Shown one piece after another: positions 7,567-16,462 of a stretch of 35,654 nucleotides of DNA. The stretch comes from a virus: positions 1-35,654 of IMG/VR virus record IMGVR_UViG_3300007512_001326; one strand, given 5' to 3'. The translations under genes were made by a program, and so were the position numbers. Position 1 is the stretch's first letter. Each line of letters starts with the position of its first letter. The notes beneath the pieces are model-generated. The model was not told where the DNA came from. It saw only the letters and a list, made by a program, of their open reading frames with translations, and searched no databases.

Positions 7567-8763
7567 ATGAATATTTCAGACTTTGATCATGGTAAAACTA
7601 AATTAGATAAAATTAATAATTATCTGCAAGAAACATTTGGTTTTTCGCTTAAAAAAGACGACGTCACACCTGAAGCAATACAAAACATATTGTATAAAGT
7701 GCGAGACAAACAATCAGAAATTGTCAATGAATCTAATATTAATGATTTTCATAAGCATCCAGATTATGCTAAGACAATTATGGTAGCAGAGGCTTTGGCT
7801 ATTATGCTAAAAGAAGTTTCCCCGACACAACGAAAAACAACACGAAAAGTCAAGGAATCTAAAATGACTAAAAAAGTTGCAGAGCATAAAGAAAAAGGTA
7901 TGAAAAAACATTCCCATCCAGGTAAAAAAATGGAAGCAAAACAAGAAGATACTAAAAAGGAAAAAGTGGAAGAAGTAAAAAAAGTAAAAGAAGATGGTGG
8001 TAAACGAATAGGGTCACGCTCATTTGGATCGATAAAAGATCCTAAAACAGGAGAATGGTCTTATACACAACGAATATCAACTCCTGGCATGAATGATTAT
8101 GTGGCTAAAGGTAAATTTAAAAAAGGAACAGATATAGAAAAAGTATCGAACGCCCAAGCAAAACACCAAACTAAACAATTTCATAGGGATCATAACTTAT
8201 CAGATTCGGTAAATCCCCGTTCTGTTACTTTAGAAAATCTTCGTCCGTTAATGGAACAAGATTTAGATCAAGCAGAACTTGTTCTTGCAGCCAAAGACAT
8301 GGTTGATAATATTCAAAAAATGGCAGAAGATTTAGCATCTATGCAAGTTGAAGATCTTATGCCTTTAACAGATGCAATGCGAGAATCTTTTGGAACAGAA
8401 CAAGCCGAAATCTTTAATCAATCTGTCGATACAATATTAGGTTCTGCATTAGATGCCATAAAAACAACTCGTGAAGGTGTAGATCAAGCAATTATGGTAC
8501 TTACCGGGGAAGCAGTACCTATGAATGATATGATGGGAGACGAAATGCCACCGGCAGGTGACATGGGAGACGAAATGGAAATTCCTGCTGAAGACGAATT
8601 TGCAGGCGACGAAGCAGAAGCAGGGAATGAAGGAGAACCATTAGGGCGTATCCCTAAAGAATCTATAGAAAATGCAAAAAAACTTTTGCTTCAACATGCA
8701 AAAAATGGTAAATTAACAAAAGCATCCATTCAAGAAGCCGCAAAAGTGATGGCCGGCAAGTGA
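7567..8763 (+). CDS. Large hypothetical protein, possible scaffold or head-associated protein
   Basis: A 398-residue protein with an N-terminal helical region (residues 1-95), a highly basic lysine-rich linker (about 96-145), a central part with GSRSFGSIKDPKTGEWSYTQ and a helical region, and an acidic low-complexity C-terminal segment with two GDEM repeats (around residues 325-340) before a final basic helix. Charge-segregated, partly disordered proteins are typical of phage scaffolding. Similar N-terminal MNIS-type proteins occur in marine T4-like phages as far as I recall. A CGATAAATAA motif precedes it (7531-7540), with GGGGA 9 nt before the start. No enzymatic motif is seen. Confidence 0.65.
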   Translation: MNISDFDHGKTKLDKINNYLQETFGFSLKKDDVTPEAIQNILYKVRDKQSEIVNESNINDFHKHPDYAKTIMVAEALAIMLKEVSPTQRKTTRKVKESKMTKKVAEHKEKGMKKHSHPGKKMEAKQEDTKKEKVEEVKKVKEDGGKRIGSRSFGSIKDPKTGEWSYTQRISTPGMNDYVAKGKFKKGTDIEKVSNAQAKHQTKQFHRDHNLSDSVNPRSVTLENLRPLMEQDLDQAELVLAAKDMVDNIQKMAEDLASMQVEDLMPLTDAMRESFGTEQAEIFNQSVDTILGSALDAIKTTREGVDQAIMVLTGEAVPMNDMMGDEMPPAGDMGDEMEIPAEDEFAGDEAEAGNEGEPLGRIPKESIENAKKLLLQHAKNGKLTKASIQEAAKVMAGK

Positions 8764-8770
8764 GGCCAAT

Positions 8771-9112
8771 ATGCGAGTTTGTGAAATAATACTTCAGGAA
8801 AATAAATGGAATCCTGATAACATGAAACATGAGGTGCTGACATTATTAACATCAGCGGCAGCCGAAGGTATAACTCAAATATCTCCAGTCAATTTATTAC
8901 AAGATTTAAAAGCAATGGGTTATCCTATGACCATGTCAGGATTATATGATTTATTACAAGGGGAAGAACTTATTAAAAATATGAATAATAATGTAATCGA
9001 ACTTGCAATTACAGATGCTACTATGTTTACTAATCCTGAAAAAAGTAAAAAAGATGCTAATAAAATTCATAATACAGCAGTAAAACAAGTAAATAAGAAA
9101 ATAGGTATATAA
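8771..9112 (+). CDS. Hypothetical protein, 113 residues
   Basis: The protein starts MRVCEIILQENKWNPDN, 7 nt after the previous stop, with GTGAGG as likely ribosome-binding site. It appears mainly helical (HEVLTLLTSAAAEGITQISP, then LLQDLKAMGYPMTMSGLYDLL), with a basic tail. The central segment could form a helix-turn-helix-like bundle, but no family is recognised. The AVKQVNKKIGI end and the spacing to neighbours suggest co-transcription with 7567-8763. Confidence 0.62.
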   Translation: MRVCEIILQENKWNPDNMKHEVLTLLTSAAAEGITQISPVNLLQDLKAMGYPMTMSGLYDLLQGEELIKNMNNNVIELAITDATMFTNPEKSKKDANKIHNTAVKQVNKKIGI

Positions 9113-9126
9113 AAGGAGTATTTTTA

Positions 9127-9480
9127 ATGTCAAATTTTATTACTGCAACAGATGCAAGAAAACGTGGACAAAATATAGTAGTCATACATGGCGAACAAAC
9201 TACTCTAGAAAAAAATATATTAACCACAATGACCAGTACTTCAGGTAATGTTCTTACTGTATCTATTACAGATAATTCAACTATGACCGAATCAACTGAT
9301 CCCACTGGTAAAGCTGTAGCAGAATCTTATTATAATGTTTGGCAAGGTTCCTCTGTTGATGCAGCAAAATCTTACCAAATGGCAGAAGTTATAAAACATT
9401 TTACTGATTTAGGTTATTCTATTCATAGAGAACTAAACACATCAACAAATACAACATTTAAATGGGTTGTATCCTGGTAG
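9127..9480 (+). CDS. Probable virion protein of marine T4-like phage family
   Basis: A 117-residue protein with a strong ribosome-binding site (AAAAGGAG, 7 nt before ATG). The order TATDARKRGQNI, then a Thr/Ser-rich strand region, then YYNVWQGSSVDAAKSYQM, VIKHFTDLGYSIHRE and a final FKWVVSW matches a small family I recall in marine T4-like cyanophages, annotated there as structural or conserved hypothetical. Internal pattern: N-terminal helix, beta-rich centre, amphipathic helix, C-terminal beta hairpin. Its stop overlaps the -35 element of the next promoter. Confidence 0.7.
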   Translation: MSNFITATDARKRGQNIVVIHGEQTTLEKNILTTMTSTSGNVLTVSITDNSTMTESTDPTGKAVAESYYNVWQGSSVDAAKSYQMAEVIKHFTDLGYSIHRELNTSTNTTFKWVVSW

Positions 9481-9506
9481 ACATCAATATATAATTATGT
9501 TATAAT
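9478..9506 (+). promoter_or_regulatory. Sigma70-type promoter producing a leaderless mRNA
   Basis: TAGACA (9478-9483), a 17-bp spacer and TATAAT (9501-9506). The ATG of the nuclease gene begins 7 nt after the last base of the -10 box, at the expected transcription start, so the transcript would have essentially no 5' leader; no Shine-Dalgarno sequence is present. Confidence 0.8.
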
Positions 9507-9512
9507 TGTTAC

Positions 9513-10175
9513 ATGAATATTGTAGAGAAGTATGACTATCCATCTTTAAAAAGAGATGATAGCGGAAAAAGTAGATTATATAAAACACCTGATGGTGATT
9601 TTCCTTCTGTTACAACAATCCTAGATAAAACAAAAGACAAAACTTTTCTTTTTGAATGGCGCAAAAGAGTAGGCGAAGAAGAAGCCAACCGCATATCAAA
9701 AGAAGCCGCAGGATTGGGTACTGTATTTCATAAGCACTTAGAAAATTATATAGACAACGAAGAACGTCCAAATGGTTCTAATTTTGTTTATAAATTAGCA
9801 AAGGACATGTCTGATATAATTATAGAAAAAGGATTGTCTAATGTAGATGAAGTATGGGGTTCAGAAATAGGATTATATTATCCGGGATTATATGCAGGAA
9901 CAACAGACTTAGTAGGCACACATAAAGGTGATCCTGCAATTATAGATTATAAAAGTACAAAAAATCCTAAAAAAGAAGAGTGGGTAGAAGATTATTATTT
10001 ACAATGTTGTGCATATGCAATGGCACACAATGAATTGTTTGAAACCACAATTAACAAAGCAGTAATATTAATGTGTTCACGTAATTTGCAGTATCAAGAA
10101 TTTATTATTGAAGGAAAGAAATTTGAAGATCATTGTCAAAAGTGGACTGCAAGATTAGACGAGTTTTATAAATAA
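9513..10175 (+). CDS. PD-(D/E)XK nuclease, RecB/Cas4-like exonuclease
   Basis: A 220-residue nuclease. GLGTVFHKHLENYI near residue 70 is the N-terminal helix motif of RecB-type nucleases. GTTDLVG (about 130-136) supplies the first catalytic Asp, PAIIDYKSTK (about 142-151) is the D-x-K motif, and QCCAYAMAHN is the conserved Q-containing helix. The usual four-cysteine Fe-S cluster of Cas4/AddB is not evident. Related phage enzymes process DNA ends in replication or recombination, or degrade host DNA. The promoter directly upstream yields a leaderless message beginning at this ATG. Confidence 0.82.
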   Translation: MNIVEKYDYPSLKRDDSGKSRLYKTPDGDFPSVTTILDKTKDKTFLFEWRKRVGEEEANRISKEAAGLGTVFHKHLENYIDNEERPNGSNFVYKLAKDMSDIIIEKGLSNVDEVWGSEIGLYYPGLYAGTTDLVGTHKGDPAIIDYKSTKNPKKEEWVEDYYLQCCAYAMAHNELFETTINKAVILMCSRNLQYQEFIIEGKKFEDHCQKWTARLDEFYK

Positions 10176-10210
10176 AAAACATGCCGCAATACGAAATCAA
10201 GGAGAAAAAT

Positions 10211-12544
10211 ATGCAACAAATCTTTTACCCTAATGTCAGGTCATTCCATCCTGGCATGGGGCAAGCTGTAGCCGAACGAACTGTATTAAGAAAGAAACCA
10301 AACGGTGAATGGGAAACATGGCACGATGTCGCTAGTAGAGTGGCAATGGGTAATAGTTTGTTATGCCCTAAAGAAGAAGATAAAGATAGAGAATTTAGAT
10401 TATTAAAAAAACATATAGCAAAAGCAAGTCTATTGATGAGCGGTAGGCATTTACAACATGGTGATGAAAAACAGCCAGAAAGAAATATGGAAGTGTTTAC
10501 AAATTGTGCTACATCTAGCACAAGTTTTTTATTGTTTTATTTACTATTAAACGGGTCAGGTGTAGGAAGATGTTATGACGATGATATGATGTTAGTTAAT
10601 TGGAACAATGCCCCTCAATTGCGGTGTGTATTAGAAGAAAGTCATCCAGACTTTGATTATTCTGCTCATACGTCTGTGCGAGACGGAAAACACAAATACG
10701 GCCAAGGAGAAAATACACTTTGGTATGATATTCCGGATAGTAGAGAAGGCTGGGCAAAAGCATTAGAAATATGGGAAAATTCTGCTTTTGAGAAAATACA
10801 TAAAGATAAAATGCTTGTACTAGATTTTAGTAAAGTAAGAGCAAAAGGCACACCTATTGGTGGTATGCAAAATAGACCAGCAAGTGGACCTGTTTCTTTA
10901 ATGAATGCATTTGAGAAATGTGCAACTATTAAAGACGCCGGGATGGAACCATGGCGCCAAGCAATGTATATTGATCATTACATGGCTGAATGTGTATTAG
11001 TAGGCGGTGCAAGACGAGCAGCTAGAATGAGTACTAAATCATGGAAAGATAAAACGGTACTTGATTTTATTACAGTTAAACGACCTATAGAATACGCAGG
11101 ATTAAGCATGGATGATATTGTACAGTATAATAAAGATTCTGCGTATCCTCCTATGGGATTTTTATGGTCTAGTAATAACTCAGTAACTACTGATAAAGAA
11201 TTTTGGGACAAACTTAATGTAAAACGAGGCGATGAAAAATATAATGATGACTTGACAAAACATGCTAGAGCGGTATTTAAACTACTCACAGAGGCCGCTT
11301 ATGCTGATGGTACAGGAGAACCTGGTATATTAAATAGCGATATGTTAGTCCAAAATGATGAAGGATGGGACGATTTAAATCGCGGAGATTATGTAGGTAG
11401 TGCAAAATATCAACTACGTGATGACACACAAATATTAATGAGCAGGCTTGCTAAAAAAGCAAAACGTAAAAAATATCATACTATTACAAACCCATGTGGA
11501 GAAATTGCATTAAATGTATTAGGTGGGTTTTGTGTTATTGCAGACGTAGTACCTTATCATGCAGATACATTAGATGAAGCAGAGGAAGCCTTCCGTGTTG
11601 CTACAAGGTCGTTATTACGTGTAAACCTTATGTCTAGCGTGTATGATAAAGAAGTGAAACGTACAAATAGAATTGGTGTAGGTTTAACAGGTGTTCAAGA
11701 GTTTGCTTGGAAGTTTTTTAAATTAGGTTTTAGAGATTTAATTGATGAAGAAAAGTCTCAAGAATTTTGGCAAGCAATGGCTCGTTTTAATAGAGCAGTT
11801 AAAGAAGAAGCAAAAGAATATTCTGCTTACTTAGGTCAAAGTGTACCACACACAATGACAACAATTAAACCTGCCGGAACTACAAGTAAATTATTCGGAC
11901 TTACTGAAGGTTGGCATTTGCCTGCATTAGCATGGTATATGCGATGGGTACAATTTAGAAACGATGATCCGTTGGTTGAGCAATATAAAAACAATAGATA
12001 TCCTACTAGAGAATTAGTGCAGTATAGTGGAACAACTATTGTTGGCTTTCCTACTGAGCCCGTTATTGCAGGATTAGGATTAGAAGATAAGTTAGTTACT
12101 GCTGGTGAAGCAACACCGCAAGAACAATATCAATGGTTAAAACTTGGAGAAAAATATTGGATTCAAGGAGTTGATGAAGACGGAACTCTTGCCGAAGATT
12201 TAGGTAATCAAATTAGTTATACCCTTAAATATGTTCCTGAAGTAGTCGAATATAAACATTTCAAAGACATGATTAAGAAACATCAGTCTAAAGTAAGAGC
12301 ATGTTCAGTTATGCCTCAAGCAGATATTTCTGCATACGAATATCAACCAGAAGAAGCAGTTTCTAAGGCAAAGTATGAAGAAATTAGTAGAGCAATAGCA
12401 TACGCAATGTCTGAAGATATAGGACGTGAGCATGTAGATTGCGGAACACCTGGCGGATGTCCTATAGATTTTGACGAAGAACAAAAGCAATGGGAATTAG
12501 AAGCTGAAGAAGAAACTCAACCTCTTCTTAAAGAAGTTGCATGA
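10211..12544 (+). CDS. nrdJ: Adenosylcobalamin-dependent ribonucleotide reductase, class II
   Basis: Makes deoxyribonucleotides for phage DNA synthesis using coenzyme B12 instead of a radical-generating small subunit. I chose ATG 10211 (777 residues) because AAGGAG lies 6 nt upstream; ATG 10181 has no such site. Motifs in order: FTNCATSSTS with a substrate-site cysteine, NPCGEIALNVLGGFC with the radical and second active-site cysteines, TTIKPAGTTSKLFG, and a C-terminal DCGTPGGCPID pair matching the redox-shuttle cysteines of monomeric Lactobacillus-type enzymes. The length fits that monomeric type. The glutaredoxin gene overlaps its stop, a likely reductant. Class II enzymes are common in B12-requiring marine alphaproteobacteria (established knowledge). 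Confidence 0.93.
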   Translation: MQQIFYPNVRSFHPGMGQAVAERTVLRKKPNGEWETWHDVASRVAMGNSLLCPKEEDKDREFRLLKKHIAKASLLMSGRHLQHGDEKQPERNMEVFTNCATSSTSFLLFYLLLNGSGVGRCYDDDMMLVNWNNAPQLRCVLEESHPDFDYSAHTSVRDGKHKYGQGENTLWYDIPDSREGWAKALEIWENSAFEKIHKDKMLVLDFSKVRAKGTPIGGMQNRPASGPVSLMNAFEKCATIKDAGMEPWRQAMYIDHYMAECVLVGGARRAARMSTKSWKDKTVLDFITVKRPIEYAGLSMDDIVQYNKDSAYPPMGFLWSSNNSVTTDKEFWDKLNVKRGDEKYNDDLTKHARAVFKLLTEAAYADGTGEPGILNSDMLVQNDEGWDDLNRGDYVGSAKYQLRDDTQILMSRLAKKAKRKKYHTITNPCGEIALNVLGGFCVIADVVPYHADTLDEAEEAFRVATRSLLRVNLMSSVYDKEVKRTNRIGVGLTGVQEFAWKFFKLGFRDLIDEEKSQEFWQAMARFNRAVKEEAKEYSAYLGQSVPHTMTTIKPAGTTSKLFGLTEGWHLPALAWYMRWVQFRNDDPLVEQYKNNRYPTRELVQYSGTTIVGFPTEPVIAGLGLEDKLVTAGEATPQEQYQWLKLGEKYWIQGVDEDGTLAEDLGNQISYTLKYVPEVVEYKHFKDMIKKHQSKVRACSVMPQADISAYEYQPEEAVSKAKYEEISRAIAYAMSEDIGREHVDCGTPGGCPIDFDEEQKQWELEAEEETQPLLKEVA

Positions 12545-12825
12545 ATGTAATTTATACGTTAAACAATTGCTTTCATTGCGATCAAGCAAAAGAATTAATG
12601 GAGCAACGAGGCATTGAATTTGAAGAAAAAATTATAGGTAAAGATATAGAACCTAAAGTTTTTAAAGAAAAATTTAATGTTGAGAAAGCTCCGTTAATTT
12701 TTATCGAAGGCAAACAAATAGGCGGGTTTGGAGATTTATGGAATGGTATCTATAAAACACAAACAATCGCAGTTAAAAAAACTGCCCTCGAATTAATGAA
12801 CGAGAATATAAAGAAATCAAAATAA
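12541..12825 (+). CDS. Glutaredoxin
   Basis: A 94-residue thioredoxin-fold thiol oxidoreductase. The active-site motif CFHC is at residues 10-13 after the strand VIYTLNN. KAPLIFIEGKQIGGFGDL gives the cis-proline and the GG glutathione-binding segment. The ATG overlaps the stop of the ribonucleotide reductase gene (ATGA), so it is probably the electron donor that re-reduces the reductase C-terminal cysteine pair. A second glutaredoxin is encoded at 34913-35164. Confidence 0.9.
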   Translation: MNVIYTLNNCFHCDQAKELMEQRGIEFEEKIIGKDIEPKVFKEKFNVEKAPLIFIEGKQIGGFGDLWNGIYKTQTIAVKKTALELMNENIKKSK

Positions 12826-12827
12826 AT

Positions 12828-13121
12828 ATGTTAGTAGAAACAAAAAAGAAAGGTGATGTTGTTACAGTTAAATTAACAACATCAGAAGAATTAATTTGTT
12901 CGTTTGAAGACGAAGATGATACTCATTATATGGTTGATAGACCGTTTATGATCGGATTAACACAACAAGGTGTTGCATTAATGCCTTGGTTACAAGCAGT
13001 AGATGTTCAATCAAGCAGAACTGTAAAAATTAGTAAAAAACATATTGTAGCTATTGCAGAACCAGTAGAAGCCATTGCAAAACAATATAGTTCGCAAATG
13101 AGTGGAATAACTTTAGCATAA
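12828..13121 (+). CDS. Sm/Hfq-like small beta-barrel protein
   Basis: A 97-residue protein starting MLVETKKKGDVVTVKLTT, where strand pairs VVTVKLTTSEELICSFED and YMVDRPFMIGL resemble the bent-strand Sm fold, followed by a second strand pair (RTVKISKKHIVAIAE) and a helical tail. Marine T4-like phages carry a similar small family, as I recall. The canonical Hfq Sm2 motif (YKHA) is not present, so RNA binding is only a suggestion. It lies 2 nt after the glutaredoxin stop and is probably in the reductase operon. Confidence 0.55.
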   Translation: MLVETKKKGDVVTVKLTTSEELICSFEDEDDTHYMVDRPFMIGLTQQGVALMPWLQAVDVQSSRTVKISKKHIVAIAEPVEAIAKQYSSQMSGITLA

Positions 13122-13131
13122 GGAAATATAA

Positions 13132-13722
13132 ATGCCTGCGGCAATGAATCAAATAACAATACCTAAACCAAAACCAGGTAGTGTTAAAGGTCAAACAATG
13201 GATCATAGTAAAATTCATTGGATTAATAATCCTAATGTTAGATGTAATGATAAGTTTATATCATTACATAATTTAAAACCTAGTAATTCATATCAATTTG
13301 CAGTAAAAACAAAAAATCATCCTAAAAATACGCAAAGTGTTATGACACCTAAAAATGTTAGAATAAATGATAAAAGTGCAGGAAATGAAAATGATTTTCC
13401 GATGTGGTTAAATTTACGACAGAAATATGGTACTGCTTCGTCAACACCCCCAAGTAATACTGGTGCCCCATTAGGTGCTGGTAATACGCCCAATGGTGTG
13501 CCTGCACAGTATCAATATTATTTGCCTTCTATTATATCAAGTTTAGGAGATTATGAATGGGATAGATTAGATAAAACAAAACTAGATTTAGTTAGCACTG
13601 GTAATAATTATTTTCAACCACCTTCTAATCCTAATCCTGTTCAAAGTTATTATGGTATATACGATAGTGCAGTAAAGAAAAAGATAGAAGCAATGAAATC
13701 ACCTAATATGAATATAGGATAA
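13132..13722 (+). CDS. Probable virion protein, 196 residues
   Basis: The ATG at 13132 (MPAAMNQITIP) is preceded by AAGGAAA; an ATG 12 nt later is an alternative. The sequence is rich in Pro, Asn, Ser, Lys and Tyr, with a Gly/Pro/Ser/Asn linker near residues 100-125 and strand-like stretches (SYQFAVKTKNH). No enzyme motif or membrane segment is visible. Together with the 872-residue gene 5 nt downstream it forms a unit of probable tail or baseplate proteins. Family not recognised. Confidence 0.6.
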   Translation: MPAAMNQITIPKPKPGSVKGQTMDHSKIHWINNPNVRCNDKFISLHNLKPSNSYQFAVKTKNHPKNTQSVMTPKNVRINDKSAGNENDFPMWLNLRQKYGTASSTPPSNTGAPLGAGNTPNGVPAQYQYYLPSIISSLGDYEWDRLDKTKLDLVSTGNNYFQPPSNPNPVQSYYGIYDSAVKKKIEAMKSPNMNIG

Positions 13723-13727
13723 TATGA

Positions 13728-16346
13728 ATGAGCTATTCTGATTTTAAAAATGGTTTAACAACTTTTCACGAATACATAGCACCTGAAAATCAAAACATTC
13801 CGATTGCTACGCCGTTTGACGGTTCGGTAGTTAGAGTAGAATTAGGTGTAAATCCTAAACAAATGTTATGTGATTTACTTGCTGGTAAATTCCCCCCAAA
13901 ACTTCCACAAATTCAATTATGTTTAGATATGAATTTAGGAGCGTTAGAATCTGTAGCTTCTGCAAATGCCGCCTTAGTAGGTGCTATTCAGGGTTGTAGA
14001 GCAGCATTACAAGGGTTCAATGAACATACAGGCCTTCCATCGACATTAGCAAGGGTAAATGCAGTTATCGGCGAAGCTGCTGCCGTTGCTAGTATGATAG
14101 CATTTTGTTCCGATCCAATTAATCCTAAACCTATTCCTAATTTATTAGAAACTATTATGGGATCTTTTTTAGGTGCAGGCGAAGCAATTATGAATAAGTT
14201 AGGAAAAGTTATGGGAGGCGGCCAAACTGTTTGCATGGATTTTTCTACTAATCCTCCATCTATAAATCATAACATTTATATACCAGGCGGGTTGTTAGAC
14301 GATATTTGGAAAGCAATAGAATCAGGAATGAGTTGGGGACCGTTAGTAGACGATTGGATAAATCAATTTAATGCAATAAGAGATGAATTTTATTCATTAA
14401 TAGAAAAAGAAAATGCTATTGCAGAAGCGGCAATAGAAGCTGGCGGAGTAGGAGGATCTAACGAAATACCTACACTTGCAGATGCTAATCCGGTTGTTCA
14501 AACATCAACACCAGTTAAAGAAGGCGAAGCAACACCAATAGTAACAAGTGTTAAAAATCCATACGGAGGATGTTTTATTGGCGGCATTGTATATCCTGAC
14601 AACCATGATCCTAGATTCCAAAGCAAGTCGGATTGTGAAAATACAAATGTAGGAGGTACTTGGATTAAAAGTGGTGATACAAATCCTCAGTTTTTGGCAG
14701 GTGGTTATACCGGTAATGTATATACATTAGATGTTGCATTAAAATTTACAGAAAAAATGAATCCTAATACTATTGTTGTTAGAAAGAAAACGGATCATTC
14801 AGGTACTGTAGGAAATAATTTAGGAACAGGTTTTTGGGGTTCTGTTAGGTTACTATCACCTAACGGAAAAGAATGTTTATGGGCAGGACAAATGCAACGA
14901 CAAGATAGTCAATACACTACATTTCAAGGAACAGTTTATATACCTAAAGATGAAATTACTGCAAACTCTACATATACATTACAGGTTGGAAGTAATGCAA
15001 GAGGTGTAAATACAAATCCATCAAAAATATTGCCAACATCTGAAGCAGGTAAAGTAAAATTAACAACGTATGAAGCAAAATTTCAAATTAATGCTCCTGT
15101 TGCTCCTACTGCCGCAACTGATCCGATTGGTACTGCTAGAGATGAGAATGACTTAGATAGCGAAGATAGAGATACTCCTAAAATAATAGATAAGACAAGT
15201 AATAATAACTTATTAACACAAGGTATGAATGATGTTGTTACTTTATTTTCATTATGGAAACAATTAAGTGGTTATCCTCTTCAAAAAACAGATGGCACTA
15301 GTTTGGAAACAATTTTTCATGCAATATTTAGTGACGAAACTGTTAGCACACTAAACAATGGCGAAAATTATACAGCACCTGTTTTTACTACAACACCTGA
15401 ATATGATTATTGTGGTAATGTAATAGGATATAAAACCGAATTTGTTCAAGGATCAATTGAGACATCGGACACTACAAAAGCAACGCAATTAGATTCTCTT
15501 GTAAGTATACCGCCGACAGTTAAATCGGTAACACCGGCAGTAAGTGCAACAGGTGTTTTTACGGACGTAACCATAAAAATTATATTCTCGCAAGATATGG
15601 ATTCAGTATCTTTTACCACTCGAGATATCAAGACAACATGGAAACCAACAAAAATATATGATGCATTTACTGGAGGTAGTTGGCCTACAGGTGCTACAGC
15701 CACAAATACAGTAGAATACGAAGGTGCTGAGTATAGTTCAAATGCTAATAATAATACAAATAATTTGCCTACTGATACTACATATTGGACTAAAAGACAA
15801 GATGCTCATCCCACTAGTGGTAATTCTATAGATCATAATTTAGGACCGACTGGCCCTGGAACAGGTACAGTTCGATTATATAATAATACCACAAGTAAAT
15901 ATTTACTTGATATATCTATCGCGTATAATGCAAATAACAGAACATTAAATATTGCACCTAAAACAGCTTTATTAGCAAGTAATCAATATACAGTAGTTAT
16001 TATTGGAACATCAGGATCAGTAACCGCAAAATGCGATCCTGTAGAGAACAATTCCGGCGTGCCTTTAGAAAGTAATTTTTCATCTTCATTTACAATCAAT
16101 GCAGGAGGCAATACCGAAGCATCGGCTGTATTTTCTCAATCAGCAGGCGGAGCTATTAAATTTCCTAATTACACATACTCTGGTTTAGGTTCGTTGGCTA
16201 ACGGGTTAACCGCAACCGATTCAGGTGCTACTGCCTTTTGTCTAGATTGTACAAACGGATCAGGGGTTCCTAAGGAAGAAATTGTTTACTGGACAGGAAC
16301 ACAATGGAAACATGTTTCTGATGGTCAAGTAATTTCTAACCAATAA
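13728..16346 (+). CDS. Large probable tail or baseplate protein with Ig-like domains
   Basis: The largest gene of the window (872 residues). Residues 1-250 mix helical Ala/Gly-rich and loop sequence. A cysteine-containing GGCFIGGIVYPDNHDPRF block sits near residues 281-298 with a matching SDCENTNVGGTW downstream. Two regions look like SbsA-type Ig domains: TGNVYTLDVALKFTEKMNPN (about 325-345) and PPTVKSVTPAVSATG followed by FSQDMD (about 595-625). These domains are common in surface-exposed phage structural proteins. No enzymatic motif is recognised. The start could alternatively be read one codon-shift away (ATG 13724), but only 13728 is in frame. The tmRNA promoter begins 2 nt after its stop. 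Confidence 0.68.
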   Translation: MSYSDFKNGLTTFHEYIAPENQNIPIATPFDGSVVRVELGVNPKQMLCDLLAGKFPPKLPQIQLCLDMNLGALESVASANAALVGAIQGCRAALQGFNEHTGLPSTLARVNAVIGEAAAVASMIAFCSDPINPKPIPNLLETIMGSFLGAGEAIMNKLGKVMGGGQTVCMDFSTNPPSINHNIYIPGGLLDDIWKAIESGMSWGPLVDDWINQFNAIRDEFYSLIEKENAIAEAAIEAGGVGGSNEIPTLADANPVVQTSTPVKEGEATPIVTSVKNPYGGCFIGGIVYPDNHDPRFQSKSDCENTNVGGTWIKSGDTNPQFLAGGYTGNVYTLDVALKFTEKMNPNTIVVRKKTDHSGTVGNNLGTGFWGSVRLLSPNGKECLWAGQMQRQDSQYTTFQGTVYIPKDEITANSTYTLQVGSNARGVNTNPSKILPTSEAGKVKLTTYEAKFQINAPVAPTAATDPIGTARDENDLDSEDRDTPKIIDKTSNNNLLTQGMNDVVTLFSLWKQLSGYPLQKTDGTSLETIFHAIFSDETVSTLNNGENYTAPVFTTTPEYDYCGNVIGYKTEFVQGSIETSDTTKATQLDSLVSIPPTVKSVTPAVSATGVFTDVTIKIIFSQDMDSVSFTTRDIKTTWKPTKIYDAFTGGSWPTGATATNTVEYEGAEYSSNANNNTNNLPTDTTYWTKRQDAHPTSGNSIDHNLGPTGPGTGTVRLYNNTTSKYLLDISIAYNANNRTLNIAPKTALLASNQYTVVIIGTSGSVTAKCDPVENNSGVPLESNFSSSFTINAGGNTEASAVFSQSAGGAIKFPNYTYSGLGSLANGLTATDSGATAFCLDCTNGSGVPKEEIVYWTGTQWKHVSDGQVISNQ

Positions 16347-16347
16347 G

Positions 16348-16376
16348 TTGACACACCATTTTAAATATGTTATAAT
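16348..16376 (+). promoter_or_regulatory. Consensus sigma70 promoter of the tmRNA gene
   Basis: TTGACA (16348-16353), exact 17-bp spacer, TATAAT (16371-16376): a perfect consensus match. Transcription should start near 16383, just before the tmRNA acceptor piece, and could be served by host RNA polymerase at any stage of infection. Confidence 0.93.
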
Positions 16377-16382
16377 AAATAT

Positions 16383-16448
16383 TAATGTTGTTAAGGACTC
16401 TTTGTTGAAAACGACTGGACGAGGGTGCGAATCCCTCCACCTCCACCA
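16383..16448 (+). ncRNA. ssrA: Permuted two-piece tmRNA, acceptor piece
   Basis: The tRNA-like 3' part comes first in the gene, as in alphaproteobacterial permuted tmRNAs. The T arm is GAGGG (16421-16425), 7-nt loop TGCGAAT, CCCTC (16433-16437). CACCTCC (16438-16444) is the 3' acceptor strand, followed by discriminator A and an encoded CCA (16446-16448). The acceptor strand pairs over 7 bp with GGGGGTG at 16551-16557 in the coding piece, with a G-U at the third pair, the alanyl-tRNA synthetase identity element. The T loop has TG instead of the usual TT. The exact 5' end is not determined; 16383 is the predicted transcription start. Confidence 0.9.
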
Positions 16449-16462
16449 AAGGAACATACTTT

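Noticed and set aside
10181-10210. Earlier ATG for the ribonucleotide reductase
   Set aside because: No ribosome-binding site; AAGGAG directly precedes ATG 10211.
12828-13121. True Hfq
   Set aside because: The Sm-like strand pattern is present but the Hfq Sm2 signature and RNA-contact residues are not recognisable.
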